Positions 11,744 through 22,312 of a DNA stretch of 64,000 bases are shown one piece after another. The stretch comes from Ministeria vibrans ATCC 50519 (lineage: Eukaryota > Opisthokonta > Filasterea). A model generated the notes under the pieces. The model ran no database searches, was not told the DNA's origin, and saw nothing but the letters and a program-made list of their open reading frames with translations. Each line of letters opens with the position of its first letter. Positions within the stretch are counted from its first letter, which is position 1. The translations under genes and the position numbers were made by a program. The stretch lies in NCBI GenBank assembly GCA_943704425.1, contig CALSCP010002399.1, forward strand, positions 19,082-83,081, given 5' to 3'.

Positions 11744-13354
11744 TCAATCGGAGTGGAAATCCTCATCGCCAATGAAGTCGGCGTCGCTATCGTCGGCGCC
11801 CGTCACGATGCGGTCCATGTCGTCGGCATCAAACACGGGCGGGGGCGGGGCGGCAAAGGCAGGTGCAGGCGGAATGGGGGCGGCCGAGGGCGGCAGGGGC
11901 GGCGGCGGCCGAGCAAGCAGAGGCGAGGTGGCGAGCGGTGGAGGCGGTGGAAGGCGCAGGTCAAGGATGGCCACCTCGTCTCGCGTCATAATGTGGATTT
12001 TAAAAGGCGATCCTGGAACTATGTTGTCGTTGACCGAGATCGACACAGTATATTCTCCTAAATCATACACAAACGCAAAAAGACGCAATAATAATTGATA
12101 ATAATTAAAATAATAATAAACGATTTCTTCTCCTTCAATAATCGTACCTGCTGTCATGGGTAAGTATTCTGTCTCCCATACGCCCAGATCTGTTTCGGCG
12201 ATGGTCACCTACAAAGAAAACAACGTAATAAGAGAGAGATAGAAAATGCTCTGTATAAAAAAAACACAATAATAATAATAATAATTATTATTATTATTAT
12301 TATTATTATAATTATCAAAAATTTACCACTGGTTTTAACCCTTTGCACTGAACTGTCACTGAACACGAGCCACCAATGCTCGGCTCCTACAAATCCAATA
12401 TAAAAACAATGACAAAGGCGTCGTTCGTGTCAGCGTCGCATTACCTGTCGGACGGAGAAACGGGCTAGCTCGCCAGTGCGCCCTTGGATGAGACCGTTTC
12501 CTTGGAGATAGATAGTACAATCGGGGAGGATGCGAGGATAGGGTTTTCCGTGAGGATAGGACTCGGCCGGGGGCTTGGGTGTCTTCTTCTTCTTTGCCTT
12601 GAGCGAGTACATAGGGCGCTGCGGTTCCAAGTCGGTTTCGTCGAATTCCTCGAGGAAGCGACCGCTCGTGTTCGTTTCCGCGTCCACACCAACTCCCGTG
12701 CTTGTACCAATGCCCGCTGTGGCAGTCTTCTTTGGAAGGGTGTCTCCCTCGAGAACTTGGGCGTGCGTCGACAGGTCCGCATTGTCCTAAAAACATCCAA
12801 TTACATGAGAAAAGCCAGTGGAATTGTTTGAGGTTTCGTACGTTCGGTCTGCGATACCGCAGGGTTCCTTGGTCGAACGGAGCTGCATCGGAGAGGCCAC
12901 CGTCGTCTGTGGTGTCGTCAGCGACAAAGGAAGTGCGACGATGTGGAGGGTGTGCGCGTAGAGCAGGCTGTGACTGACTGGTCGGCAGCATGTTGAGGAG
13001 CTCGGCGATGGTGTCGTTAGTCGAGTGGACGGTCTTGACGACGTGTGTGCTGCCAGGTGTGGGCACAAGCACTTCGGATGTTCTAACGTTTGCGTGGTAG
13101 GCTGAGTACATGGAGGAGTGTCGTGTGGGTGGGCCCTGCATGCTTGTGGTTCGGGTGTTGCAGGACACGCGCGAGTCCCACTTGTGAATGAGCGTTTCGA
13201 GTCTCTCGCAGTCGTTGTCTGTCTCCCACTTTGTTGAGCTGGTACGCCGCGCACGGCGGCAGATGTAGATAAAGTACAGCGTAATGGCTACAATGACGAC
13301 ACCGACGGCCATAAAGGTCCAGCCTACTTTGTTCTTGTCGTCCCAAAACGACAT
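11744..13354 (-). CDS. Single-pass membrane protein with a C-terminal filamin repeat
   Basis: Exons (minus strand) 13354-12842, 12786-12445, 12386-12327, 12208-12148 and 12057-11744 give 429 residues in one closed frame. A short N-terminus (MSFWDDKNK) precedes one transmembrane helix (about residues 11-30, ending YFIYICRRARR), with positive charges after it. That suggests a type III orientation with a long cytoplasmic part. Residues about 30-230 are Ser/Thr-rich and low complexity. Residues about 230-345 form one filamin/ABP280 immunoglobulin-like repeat (CTIYLQGNGLIQGRTGELAR, EPSIGGSCSVTVQCKG, then EYTVSISVNDNIVPGSPFKI). A Pro/Ala-rich, WH2- or SH3-ligand-like tail ends acidic. I know no named family with this order. 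Membrane-to-cytoskeleton linking is an inference. Confidence 0.8.
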
Positions 13355-14786
13355 GGTGCCAACAGGTGAACTTTCTACAATTGAGAGGGCACTTTTTGAG
13401 TCGTGACAAGAAGAGCGTGAAGCGGGCACGTGTATGGTTGGCCGAGGAGGGGAGAGGAGAGTCAATGCCGTGTCCAAGGGGGAGGGAGAGGGCGAGAGAG
13501 GGGCCGGGTGGGAGGAGGAGGAGAGAGAGAGAGAGAAGGAAATGGCTGTGCAGTGCATCTTATGTTTGCAGAGCACAGCTCGAACAGGCTGGGCGAGAGA
13601 TGGCGCGTTGCGAGACGCAGGAGAAGACCAAGGACGGTCTGCTGGGCGGGGGCACGGGTGGCATGAGGGAAGCAAGCGGTCGTATTTTGACATCGAATGC
13701 GAAGAGGAATTTGTTTTTTTTTTGCAACGTCACAAAGACTGTTTTAAGTGAGCGAAACTTACTTGAATGGCAGTTAAGTGGCCGTTGGTGTTGAGGGCCG
13801 ACTCACTGCTGAGTGACTAAGGCTGGCCAAGACTACAGTTGGACTACTTGGGGCTTAGTAGTCTGAAGTCTCTTAAAAATTGAAATAAATGAAAATATTA
13901 ATGAGTGAATATCTTTAATTAATTACCAATTTTCCCCAGTCAGTTTCTTTTTCTTCGCTTGTTCGTCTCTCAAATCTCAATACGCTTGCAAAGTATGCGA
14001 CCTTGACGTCTCCAAGTTTCTTCCCGCCGTCCAACACAAGCCCCAAGACGCTTTCGCTGAAAGAGGACGATCACAGATTCCAGTCACACTTATGTTTCAA
14101 AATTCTTATGAATAAGTGGCGACAATTAACCTAATAAACCAAATCTTTTCCGTTATTCACAGCGTTCCTTTTCTTCTAATATACTAAATTATACTTATAG
14201 AAAAAAAGATGCAGCGCACCTCCATGCTACTCATGATACAGTGCAATCGCCATCCTTTGCGGCAATCAATAGTATAATTTTGATGTAGAACCGGCAAGTG
14301 TCTCTTGCACTTCATAGGCCATAGAAATGCCATTACTGCCAGCAGTTCAACAATATATAAATCCGACGGGACGGGTGGTAAAGTATTGAAAGTAATAGTA
14401 AAAATAATAATCATGGTTTGATTGATTTTCTTCTATTCAATATGACAAAAGCAGTTGACATCCATATCAAATCTCTACATTCGTCGGTCTGCAAGACGTC
14501 CGCTTGGTTCGGCGCAAGCGGCGCAAGCGGGGTTCAGCGCTGTGTGTTGGCGAGTGAGTGAGGGTGAGAGTTGGATTCAAACCAGTCTTAAATAGGCCAA
14601 TAAGGCCATAGCGATAACGACTTAAGGAGTAGCTGAGCACGACAAAGAGGTCGCAAAGAAGGTGAAGAAGATTGCCGATTAAATAGTTATCAGTTGTGAC
14701 AGTTGATCTCGTGAAATCTGATTTATCTGAACAGATACTGAAATAACTGATTACTGAACACACTTTTGTCAACGAACAGGGTCAAG
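13355..14786. other. 1.4-kb divergent intergenic region
   Basis: This separates the filamin-repeat gene from ELO. Polypurine DNA (13430-13560) lies next to the former. A GC-richer island at about 13965-14120 is open in two plus frames; one reads YACKVCDLDVSKFLPAVQ with a CxxC pair. It lacks a start codon and clear splice sites, so no gene is called. TTTGATT occurs at 14417-14423. Confidence 0.35.
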
Positions 14787-16822
14787 ATGGCGTCACTGTT
14801 GCAGGATGGAATTGACTGGTACAAGGATGCCATGACGAAGGGAGGTAACGAACGACGGAAGGAACGAACAAACGAAGGTCGTTGATGACTTTGCTGCTGT
14901 GCTGTGCGGGGGCACACGCCGAACCCTCGACCGTGCAGGCGGGGGTGCTCGCTGCAGCATATCCAAGGGCGCATTCTAACAGACGCGACTTGTCTCACTC
15001 TCTCACTTACTCACTCACTCTCTCTCTCTCTCGCGCGCGCCCTCCGCCAGATCCCCGTGTCGCCGACTGGTTCCTCATGCAGGAGTTCTACGTCACGTTT
15101 CTCATCTCCATCGGCTACTACCTGAGCATCCCTCTCGGCATGTGGATTATGAAGGGTAACCACCACTCATGGCCAACCCGATCACCTGAAATGATTTTTT
15201 TTTGGGGGTGTTGGGGATGTCCGTTTTTTGCTCACTGCTCTCCTCGTCTCGCCTCCCGCCCAGATCGCGCTCCACTTCACGTCAAGCCCCTGGCCGCCAT
15301 CTACAACCTGGCCATGGTGTTTTTGTCGGCTTACATGTTCTACGAGGTGAGCAGTGGTGAAAGAACGTGAATTTGTCACTTTGATGCCGCACGTGAAAAT
15401 GACTATGCCGCCGCATTGCTGGCCACGGTCGCCGGGCGGGCCCACTATCACTGCAAAGCTGCTTAATCAAGCGCAACATGGCGGCTGTAGGCCTCGCCAC
15501 GTCGCTTGATCGGTGTGTCGGGATTTGCGATCAATCTCAAGATCGCACACACACATTTCATTGTACATTATGATATAATTGTTATTATGACAAGTGCAAT
15601 CGACCAACTCGCGTGGCACCTCACCCAGCCAAACCCACACCGCGCTCATCAAAAACAAACGGTGTGCTCTTCCTCTCTTTAAAAACTTTTTGTTTTGTTT
15701 CGTCCTTCTTTGTGTGCAGATGTGGATTCCGACGTTTGCTCTTGGCTGTCGATTCGAATCCATGTGCTGCCCCGTCGACTACTCAGACAATCCATATGCC
15801 ATTCGCGTAGGGCAAAAAATGACTTGACAAGAAAATCAACTCATCTTATTATTGTGTGTGTGAACGTGTCTGAATGATGTGTGTGTTTTAGGCGGCCAAA
15901 GCAGTTTGGTGGTACTATTTCTCTAAAGCCATTGAGTTTCTGGACACGTGGTTTATGATTGCGGGAAAGAAGTTCAACCAAGTCACGTTTCTCCACTGTT
16001 ACCACCACGGTACAATCGCATAAGACACATATTAGATGTTATGTGGTATTTGTGTTGTGCTTAGGAGTTGGTTTGTAGTTATTGTGCGTGTTTCATGCGT
16101 TACGTGTGTTGTGTAGTGTATGTGTTTATATGTTGGTGTTGTGTGATATGTGATCAGCATGCGGCATCATATGTGATAGAGCTAGAGAGTGACTGATGAT
16201 TTGGGTCTTTTTCGAGTGATGTTGATTGACGTGCGTGTGTGGTAGGGACGATGTTGTCCATTTGGTGGATTGGGGCAAAGTATGTTGGCGGAGGAAACAG
16301 TGTTGTGCCCGCCGGAACCAACTGTTTTGTGTAAGAGATCAAACAAATGGAAAAGACACTCACGCAAAATATGACTGATTTTTTGTGTTGTGGTGCCTGT
16401 CTCTTAGTCATGTCGTGATGTATCTGTACTACTTCCTGTCTGCCATTGGAGTGAGAGTCTGGTGGAAGAAATACGTCACTCAACTACAATTGGTACGAAC
16501 GCACAGCACAAGCCCGTTGCTTTGAATCCTAGCCCTAGCCCTAATATCATAACCCAAACATGCCAACATGATCTCAACCCCAAACGAGCTTCTCACACCC
16601 ACACCCACGTACGCACACACACTCTCTTCCCCTGCACAGGCTCAGTTCTTTATCATGCTTGGATTTGCCGTGACGGGCTTTGTCATCGACTGTGACTACC
16701 CCCGCTGGATGGCGTACGCCCTTGCCGCCTACATGCTCTCCCTCATCGTCCTCTTCATGAACTTCTACCGCCATGCCTACAACAAGAGCCAGGAAGAGAA
16801 GAAGAAGAAGAAGGCGCAGTAA
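14787..16822 (+). CDS. ELO-family very-long-chain fatty acid elongase (3-ketoacyl-CoA synthase)
   Basis: Exons 14787-14844, 15051-15155, 15264-15346, 15720-15806, 15892-16009, 16246-16330, 16408-16492 and 16640-16822 give 267 residues, the usual ELO length. Family motifs are [20 protein letters not shown], the catalytic His box (TFLHCYHHG, an HxxHH form), and [20 protein letters not shown] with TQLQ. About seven hydrophobic segments fit a polytopic ER protein. The Lys-rich C-terminus (KKKKKAQ) is a likely ER-retrieval signal. ELO enzymes condense malonyl-CoA with acyl-CoA, the rate-limiting step of elongation. All seven junctions close in frame. Substrate chain length cannot be told from this. 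Confidence 0.95.
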
Positions 16823-16904
16823 ACTTCTTTGTTCATTTCATTTCAATTACTTCTTAAAACTCTTTTTAACGGCACTTTTATTAAAGCTGGCTCCAGTGAT
16901 CCTG

Positions 16905-16937
<33 letters not shown>

Positions 16938-17253
16938 CAGCCAACCTGTCTCCGCTCCCTCTGACCCTCTCGACGCTTCCGTAGCTTAAAAAGTGGATCT
17001 GACCTGTTTGCGTTATCGCTTTTTTGTTTGTGATTGATAAGTTGTTACTTTTATTGATAAAAAGGTCTATTTCTCTTTTCTATGTGTTTATGGGTGCTCC
17101 ATCTTCTTGGGGCTAGCCTATAGCGAAAGTATTGTGTTACTTTCATTGCATTATTTTTCATCTCCTGGCTAGGAGTAAATTTTTCCTTTCATTAACTTAT
17201 TTTTTTTTCTTCTCTCCTTCTTCTCTCTTGCACCAGTCGCCACCAGATCTTTA
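16823..17253. other. Convergent 3' intergenic region
   Basis: No gene is seen. A (TAA)n microsatellite lies at 16902-16934. The ELO and GBP-like genes converge here. Confidence 0.5.
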
Positions 17254-20200
17254 TCAGATTTCGTACGACTGCTGTGAGTGCTTTGAGTGCTGACACGGGA
17301 GAAACTCGCCGCTTAAGCAAACCTCTGCTGGACCTTGATCATGCGAGTGCGTGAGGGAGTGGCGCCAAGTAGTGAACGGGCCCAACAGCGCAAAATTTGA
17401 GCCAGACAGGGCTTGCGGCTGCGGAGAATTCGAGCAGTCGACGGCGAGCTGGGTTGCGACAGGAGCATGCGAGAAGGCGTGCCACTGGCCTGTCTGTGGG
17501 TGCTGGAAGCGCGAAGCGAGGCCAGTGTGCTGGAGCATCAGGCGTGCGCCAGAGACACATGTGCCACTGCTGCTGTTGACAAAGCGGGCGCGGGCGTGGG
17601 TGACGCGCACATCGCAGCGATCACTGAGAAACTCTTGCAGCTGCGGCGATAGCGGATCAAGCACTGTCATCGTAGACGTGGCATTTGCTGCGATCATGAA
17701 ACAGAGTCCCGGGTCGACGAACCGCTGTGGGTATCGGCCCTGTGCGTTCAAGCTTTTTGTGTTCGCCAAAATAATGCCACGATGGGCATTGGCGAGGTGA
17801 GCGACCGAGGTGAGCACGACGCGTGGGAGTTCCATTGGTGACACTAGCGACTGGTAACTGAGCGCACGTGCCTCTTTGTAGATGGCCCACGCGAGCTCGC
17901 GTTTCCAAAATGCCGTCACATGAGCAAGGAACGCCTGACGATTTTGCAGAGGCACATTCATCGCGCTCTGCTTGCGATCCCACACCTCCAATTCCTGGTC
18001 CTCCAACACCAACTTCCGGTTCACATGCTCCTGACGTGTCTCCGCGAGCGAACGCTGCACATGCCGCGCCTGCTGCAATGCCCCATACAGAGCAGCCAGG
18101 CGCTTCTGCTGCGCCTCCACCGCCTTCACCGCCACCTTCAGGGGACCCTGCGCAATACCACTCGACACCGATTGTCGTCCTCCAATGCCCCACTTCTGCA
18201 GTTGATTGTCCATTGCAGATATTACCTTCTGCGTCTGCTTCGACGTCATAACCTTCTTCGGCAGCATCATCAGTCGCTCGAAATCTATCGACACATCGCC
18301 GCTCTTCAGCGCCGCGACTATCACATCATGAGTATTTTCCGATGCAAGTCCCTCGATCCGCTCAATTGTTTGCGCCACATCCTGGCGCGTTGCCACCACC
18401 GCATCTGCAAAGCTGTGTGCTGTGGCTAAGATCCCCGCATCGGCGCTTTTCAGCAGCCGAATCGGCTCAGCAAAGTTTGCAGGCAGTGATGCAATTCTGA
18501 GTCCAATACGTGCAAGGTCCATGCCACCCTTGAGTACCACATTCGCAATAAACCGGAGGCCGATGCGTCTCCTTTTCGATGAGGCTCGTGCTGCCTCATT
18601 GCGCACGTCATCTTCCGCCCGCTGTGCCGCTGTCACGAGCTCAACCAACGCCTGCTTCCCGCGCTGCCATTCCAAAAGCAATCCGTCAATGCGTTGTTCA
18701 GCGCTCTTCATTGCAACGTCCAAATGCCCGATCTCGCTGTTCAGATTGGTACGCGCTCGATCAATGGCCACCTCAGCCACCTTGGCTGTTGTGAGTCGTG
18801 TGGCCAAATCCGCCGTCTCGTCCCTCACAACCTGCAGTGCCTTCTCAAGTTCTGCGGCAAACTGGAGCTGCGGCTCAATTGCGTCGTGCAGCTGCTGCAA
18901 CGACAGACGCTCGACGTACGTGAACGCGTCACCAAACACATCGCAATCAAGACTGAGTCGCGCAAGGTAAAGCATTGTCGCATTGCGCACGTGCTTTGCC
19001 CACTCGGGCCGCGATCGTCCACCGCCGAGGTCGAGCACATGTAGCAGGTTCGTCAGCACGTGCGCCGCATTATCCAATCGATGTGCCAGAAACTCGCCGA
19101 CTCCCACATTCAGCATGGCTCGCGCGTACTCAGGCCCGAGCGCCAATACAAGTTCACCCACGGGCGCGGTTGAATATGTTCCACTCTTACATACATGTGT
19201 GGCGCAGTTCTTGTTGCTACCACTAGCGCCTTGCGGTCCGTTTTTACCCTCAGGCTCTGTCCAACGCTGTACAGTGCACCGACGACGTCCTGTCCAGCGG
19301 CGGCGCCTCGGGCATTCCGATTCACGTGGGCGTCCAGTTCCTCCAGTTCCACCATGCCCACCTGAACCTTCATTGCCGCGGTTGCCAGGGCTTCCACAAT
19401 CCATTGTCACCTTCAGAGCGTTTTCAGATTTGGCATGATCGCAGCGCAGTGACACCTTTCCACCTCTGCCACCACGTCCACCACAGCCGCCACTGCCACC
19501 GGTACCGCCCGCCAAACCGGGTTCCCCGGTCTCATTGGCTCCATCACGCCCAGTGCCGCCACGGCCGCCTTTCTGCCCATCGCTTCCATAGCCGCCACGA
19601 GCAAATACCTCCAGCGAGCTGGCACCCTCAACATCAAACTGCTCCGCTCGCAAGCTCACACTACCAGAATCTAGTCCCGCGTCGCCATCCTTGCCTGCAC
19701 TCCCCGTCAGACCAATCTCTGTCGCGTCCGTCGCTGGTCCACTCCACGACACAACTGCCGTCTTTCCGTCCACGTTGATGGTCACGTTCGTTCCAGCGCG
19801 CAGAACCCGACAGGAGATATCGACGGATTGTCCTGGCAAATGCAGCAAAGTGTTCTCTTGTATCGTCACCGTGTCCGCGACAACGTGCAAGCCCTTCGCC
19901 GGGTTCACCATAGCCGGGGAGAGGTTTACGTCAATTCCAATTATGCGCGTTGTTGTCTCGTTGCTACTCAGCACAAACTCTGGGGTAGTGTCAGTCGGGG
20001 ACATTTCGTCTGAGCTCTTCACGTCCTCCTTCAGGTCGTCCTCCATGCGTCGAAAGAAAGCCGCTCTCATTGCCACGAGCGCACGGTGGCAAGCCTCCTG
20101 GACCTGTGCCACGGCATCCACATACATCTGATTGGTGGTGGGCACCTGCGTTGCCTCCATTAGACTGACTGCATCACGGCACTTCTCACCATGTGCCAGA

Positions 20201-21360
20201 ATGAGGCTACCAAGGGCGTCTGGGAGAGTATATGTGTCCTGCCACACCTGCATACCACTCGTAGCCTTGTCTTTGGCAGCGACGATTGCTGCTGCGTACA
20301 CCGGTTGCCAGTCGAACATGCGTCCACCGTTGACGCCGGTCACTACTGACCGCACCAAAGTCGCCCACTCATCCGGTGTAATCGCACGTCCGGATCCGCC
20401 GTTCAACTTGATATTCTTTATACGTCGGAAAAGACCCGACGTGAAGCGAGCAACGGCATGCGGATAGCCGCCAGGGATCTTGTTCAAGTCGTCAAGGGAC
20501 ACAGGCATGCTGCCGTTGACAAGCTTGCGGAAATACCCACGGTGAGCAGGAGCAACAGTGGGCAAAACACGCAGCGTTGTGTGGGGAAACATCATGCGAA
20601 ATGATGGTGACGGCTCGTTGCCAGGATACGCAAAGAATGTTTCGAGGTACTCGTTGCACTCAAACTCTGTCGTGTTGCATGCACCACCAGTCAGCAATTC
20701 CTCGCCATCGCGAAGGAGAAACTCGATGTGTGGCTCGTGACCAAGGAAACGCCTTGCGTCCTCTTCCGCATGGGTCTGCTGCAATGCGTGCTGCACCGCG
20801 CGCTCAAGATGCTCCATCTCGATTTGCGACATTACTCCCCCTCGCACAATGAAAACTGTGTGCGAGGAGAGCGCAAGCACCGCCGCAGACATGCGATTGA
20901 GAAACTTTTCTGGACCTTGGCCGAATCCCTGAGTGTCGTAGGAGACAACAACTCCAGGTTCGCCATCAATACATGTACGATTCAAAACCATGGCAGCCAC
21001 GCCCAAGGTGTGCGTAACGCCGCCGCCGGCTGTTTTCACCGGCGGCACAATAGCTGTGCCATTCGGTTCCAGGTTCAACAGGAGCCCCATAAGAATGGTG
21101 CTTTTTCCTGCCTTCGTGTGCGCCAATTGGGCGTTGGCGGAGATTGGTCCCGGCGAGGCTCCGTCGATGTGCATCGAGTCGGCAAACGAACTAATTGTGG
21201 TCTCATTGAGAACGAGCATGTTCTCCGAATCACTCGACATAAGAGTCGTCATCGGGTGCAGAACAAGCTTACACTCAGAAGCAGTTAACCCCTTGGCACC
21301 AACGATGCCGTAAACCAGCGATGCAATGAGCATCAGCAGCACTCTGCATGAAAAATTCAT
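17254..21360 (-). CDS. Secretory-pathway GBP/atlastin-like GTPase with glycine-rich and coiled-coil domains
   Basis: One uninterrupted ORF of 1368 residues, the longest intronless gene here. Residues 1-22 are a signal peptide (MNFSCRVLLMLIASLVYGIV). Residues about 35-400 match the guanylate-binding-protein GTPase in order: P-loop AHTKAGKST (80-88), THT switch I (116-118), DTQGFG G3 (142-147), LLRD G4 (215-218), then LNGGSGRAITPDEWATLVRS (319-338) as in the GBP helical neck. Residues about 550-670 are Gly-rich and collagen-like (GYGSDGQKGGRGGTGRDG). Residues 678-704 break that pattern with Arg and Trp. Residues about 810-1250 are Ala/Leu/Glu-rich helices likely to form coiled coils. Many N-glycosylation sequons (NxS/T) fit entry into the ER. 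Known GBPs are cytosolic and atlastins are ER-anchored, so a signal-peptide version is unusual. GTP use outside the cytosol is unproven. Confidence 0.8.
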   Translation of the reverse strand: MNFSCRVLLMLIASLVYGIVGAKGLTASECKLVLHPMTTLMSSDSENMLVLNETTISSFADSMHIDGASPGPISANAQLAHTKAGKSTILMGLLLNLEPNGTAIVPPVKTAGGGVTHTLGVAAMVLNRTCIDGEPGVVVSYDTQGFGQGPEKFLNRMSAAVLALSSHTVFIVRGGVMSQIEMEHLERAVQHALQQTHAEEDARRFLGHEPHIEFLLRDGEELLTGGACNTTEFECNEYLETFFAYPGNEPSPSFRMMFPHTTLRVLPTVAPAHRGYFRKLVNGSMPVSLDDLNKIPGGYPHAVARFTSGLFRRIKNIKLNGGSGRAITPDEWATLVRSVVTGVNGGRMFDWQPVYAAAIVAAKDKATSGMQVWQDTYTLPDALGSLILAHGEKCRDAVSLMEATQVPTTNQMYVDAVAQVQEACHRALVAMRAAFFRRMEDDLKEDVKSSDEMSPTDTTPEFVLSSNETTTRIIGIDVNLSPAMVNPAKGLHVVADTVTIQENTLLHLPGQSVDISCRVLRAGTNVTINVDGKTAVVSWSGPATDATEIGLTGSAGKDGDAGLDSGSVSLRAEQFDVEGASSLEVFARGGYGSDGQKGGRGGTGRDGANETGEPGLAGGTGGSGGCGGRGGRGGKVSLRCDHAKSENALKVTMDCGSPGNRGNEGSGGHGGTGGTGRPRESECPRRRRWTGRRRCTVQRWTEPEGKNGPQGASGSNKNCATHVCKSGTYSTAPVGELVLALGPEYARAMLNVGVGEFLAHRLDNAAHVLTNLLHVLDLGGGRSRPEWAKHVRNATMLYLARLSLDCDVFGDAFTYVERLSLQQLHDAIEPQLQFAAELEKALQVVRDETADLATRLTTAKVAEVAIDRARTNLNSEIGHLDVAMKSAEQRIDGLLLEWQRGKQALVELVTAAQRAEDDVRNEAARASSKRRRIGLRFIANVVLKGGMDLARIGLRIASLPANFAEPIRLLKSADAGILATAHSFADAVVATRQDVAQTIERIEGLASENTHDVIVAALKSGDVSIDFERLMMLPKKVMTSKQTQKVISAMDNQLQKWGIGGRQSVSSGIAQGPLKVAVKAVEAQQKRLAALYGALQQARHVQRSLAETRQEHVNRKLVLEDQELEVWDRKQSAMNVPLQNRQAFLAHVTAFWKRELAWAIYKEARALSYQSLVSPMELPRVVLTSVAHLANAHRGIILANTKSLNAQGRYPQRFVDPGLCFMIAANATSTMTVLDPLSPQLQEFLSDRCDVRVTHARARFVNSSSGTCVSGARLMLQHTGLASRFQHPQTGQWHAFSHAPVATQLAVDCSNSPQPQALSGSNFALLGPFTTWRHSLTHSHDQGPAEVCLSGEFLPCQHSKHSQQSYEI

Positions 21361-22312
21361 AAAAGCGACGAAGAAATTAATTTAGCCAAAAAGCGCGCAC
21401 TCGATCTTGCCAGACAGAGCAGTATGTTAGTCGTTACCTGTTGCGATGCGGCGTGACCAGGTTTATCATGGTGAGTTGGAGCCACCGGAGTGAGTGAAGT
21501 GATGAAGTGTATGAATTTGAATGAATGATTTTCGAGTCGGGAGTCGTGACATGAAATTAAAGTTCACTTTTGAAGGACGTAAAAAATCTTCAAAAAATCC
21601 TGTCGGAATAAATCACCGAATTTCTCGTGTGGTTCTCGCCTCCAGCTCCCAGCACAACGTGGAAATTTTTATGTTTGCCTTTGTGTGCAGGTTCAGGTAG
21701 ACTGAGGCAGCGGGAGGGAAGTTCGTGCACTGCAAGGGCGTGTTTTGGAAGCGGGTGGTTGAACGTGGAAGTTTGGAAACGGGTGATTGAACGAGGGTTG
21801 AACTCATATACTGAAGCGCTTGAGTGTTAGGAAATAGGAGCTGAGTTGTGCACGCCACGAGCGACGAGGCTGGCGGTGAAACGGGAAACCCCACGGTAAG
21901 AGACTAAGAGTTGAAATGTTACAGTTGCAGTAGTCAAACAGTCGAGGAATTTTTTCTGTCGAAACTCACTCGAAAGTGTCCAGTCAACTATTTTCTTTCT
22001 CCTCTCCAACCGCCCAACTCCTCTTCTATCCTCTCTAAACCAGTAAGTCTTCTACGTAGCTATAGAGCATCTCTTCCAAGTGTCTTTGTTCCACTTTGAC
22101 CCTCCTCCGAACTTTCTCCGCAACTACAACAGGGGGGCAATGTGAAGCTTTAAACTCTATGAGAAAAGAGCCTAAATTGGCTGACGATTGGAATTTTATG
22201 CTGGTATTCCAGGCGGCATCGGATAACTACAGAAGCACAGCTACTCACCGTAAACACCGGATATTGAGGATAAATACAAGCTTCTTCGTTCTTTCACTTT
22301 CACTTTCACACT
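21361..22312. other. Intergenic region upstream of GBP-like gene
   Basis: No gene is supported. Short open frames (for example minus 21613-21894) lack codon bias or family signatures. A short imperfect direct repeat (gcgggtggttgaacgtggaa, then acgggtgattgaacgaggg) lies at about 21760-21800. Confidence 0.4.

Noticed and set aside
14184-14414. 76-residue minus-strand ORF between the filamin-repeat and ELO genes
   Set aside because: AT-rich, hydrophobic composition with no motif, neighbour or splice support.
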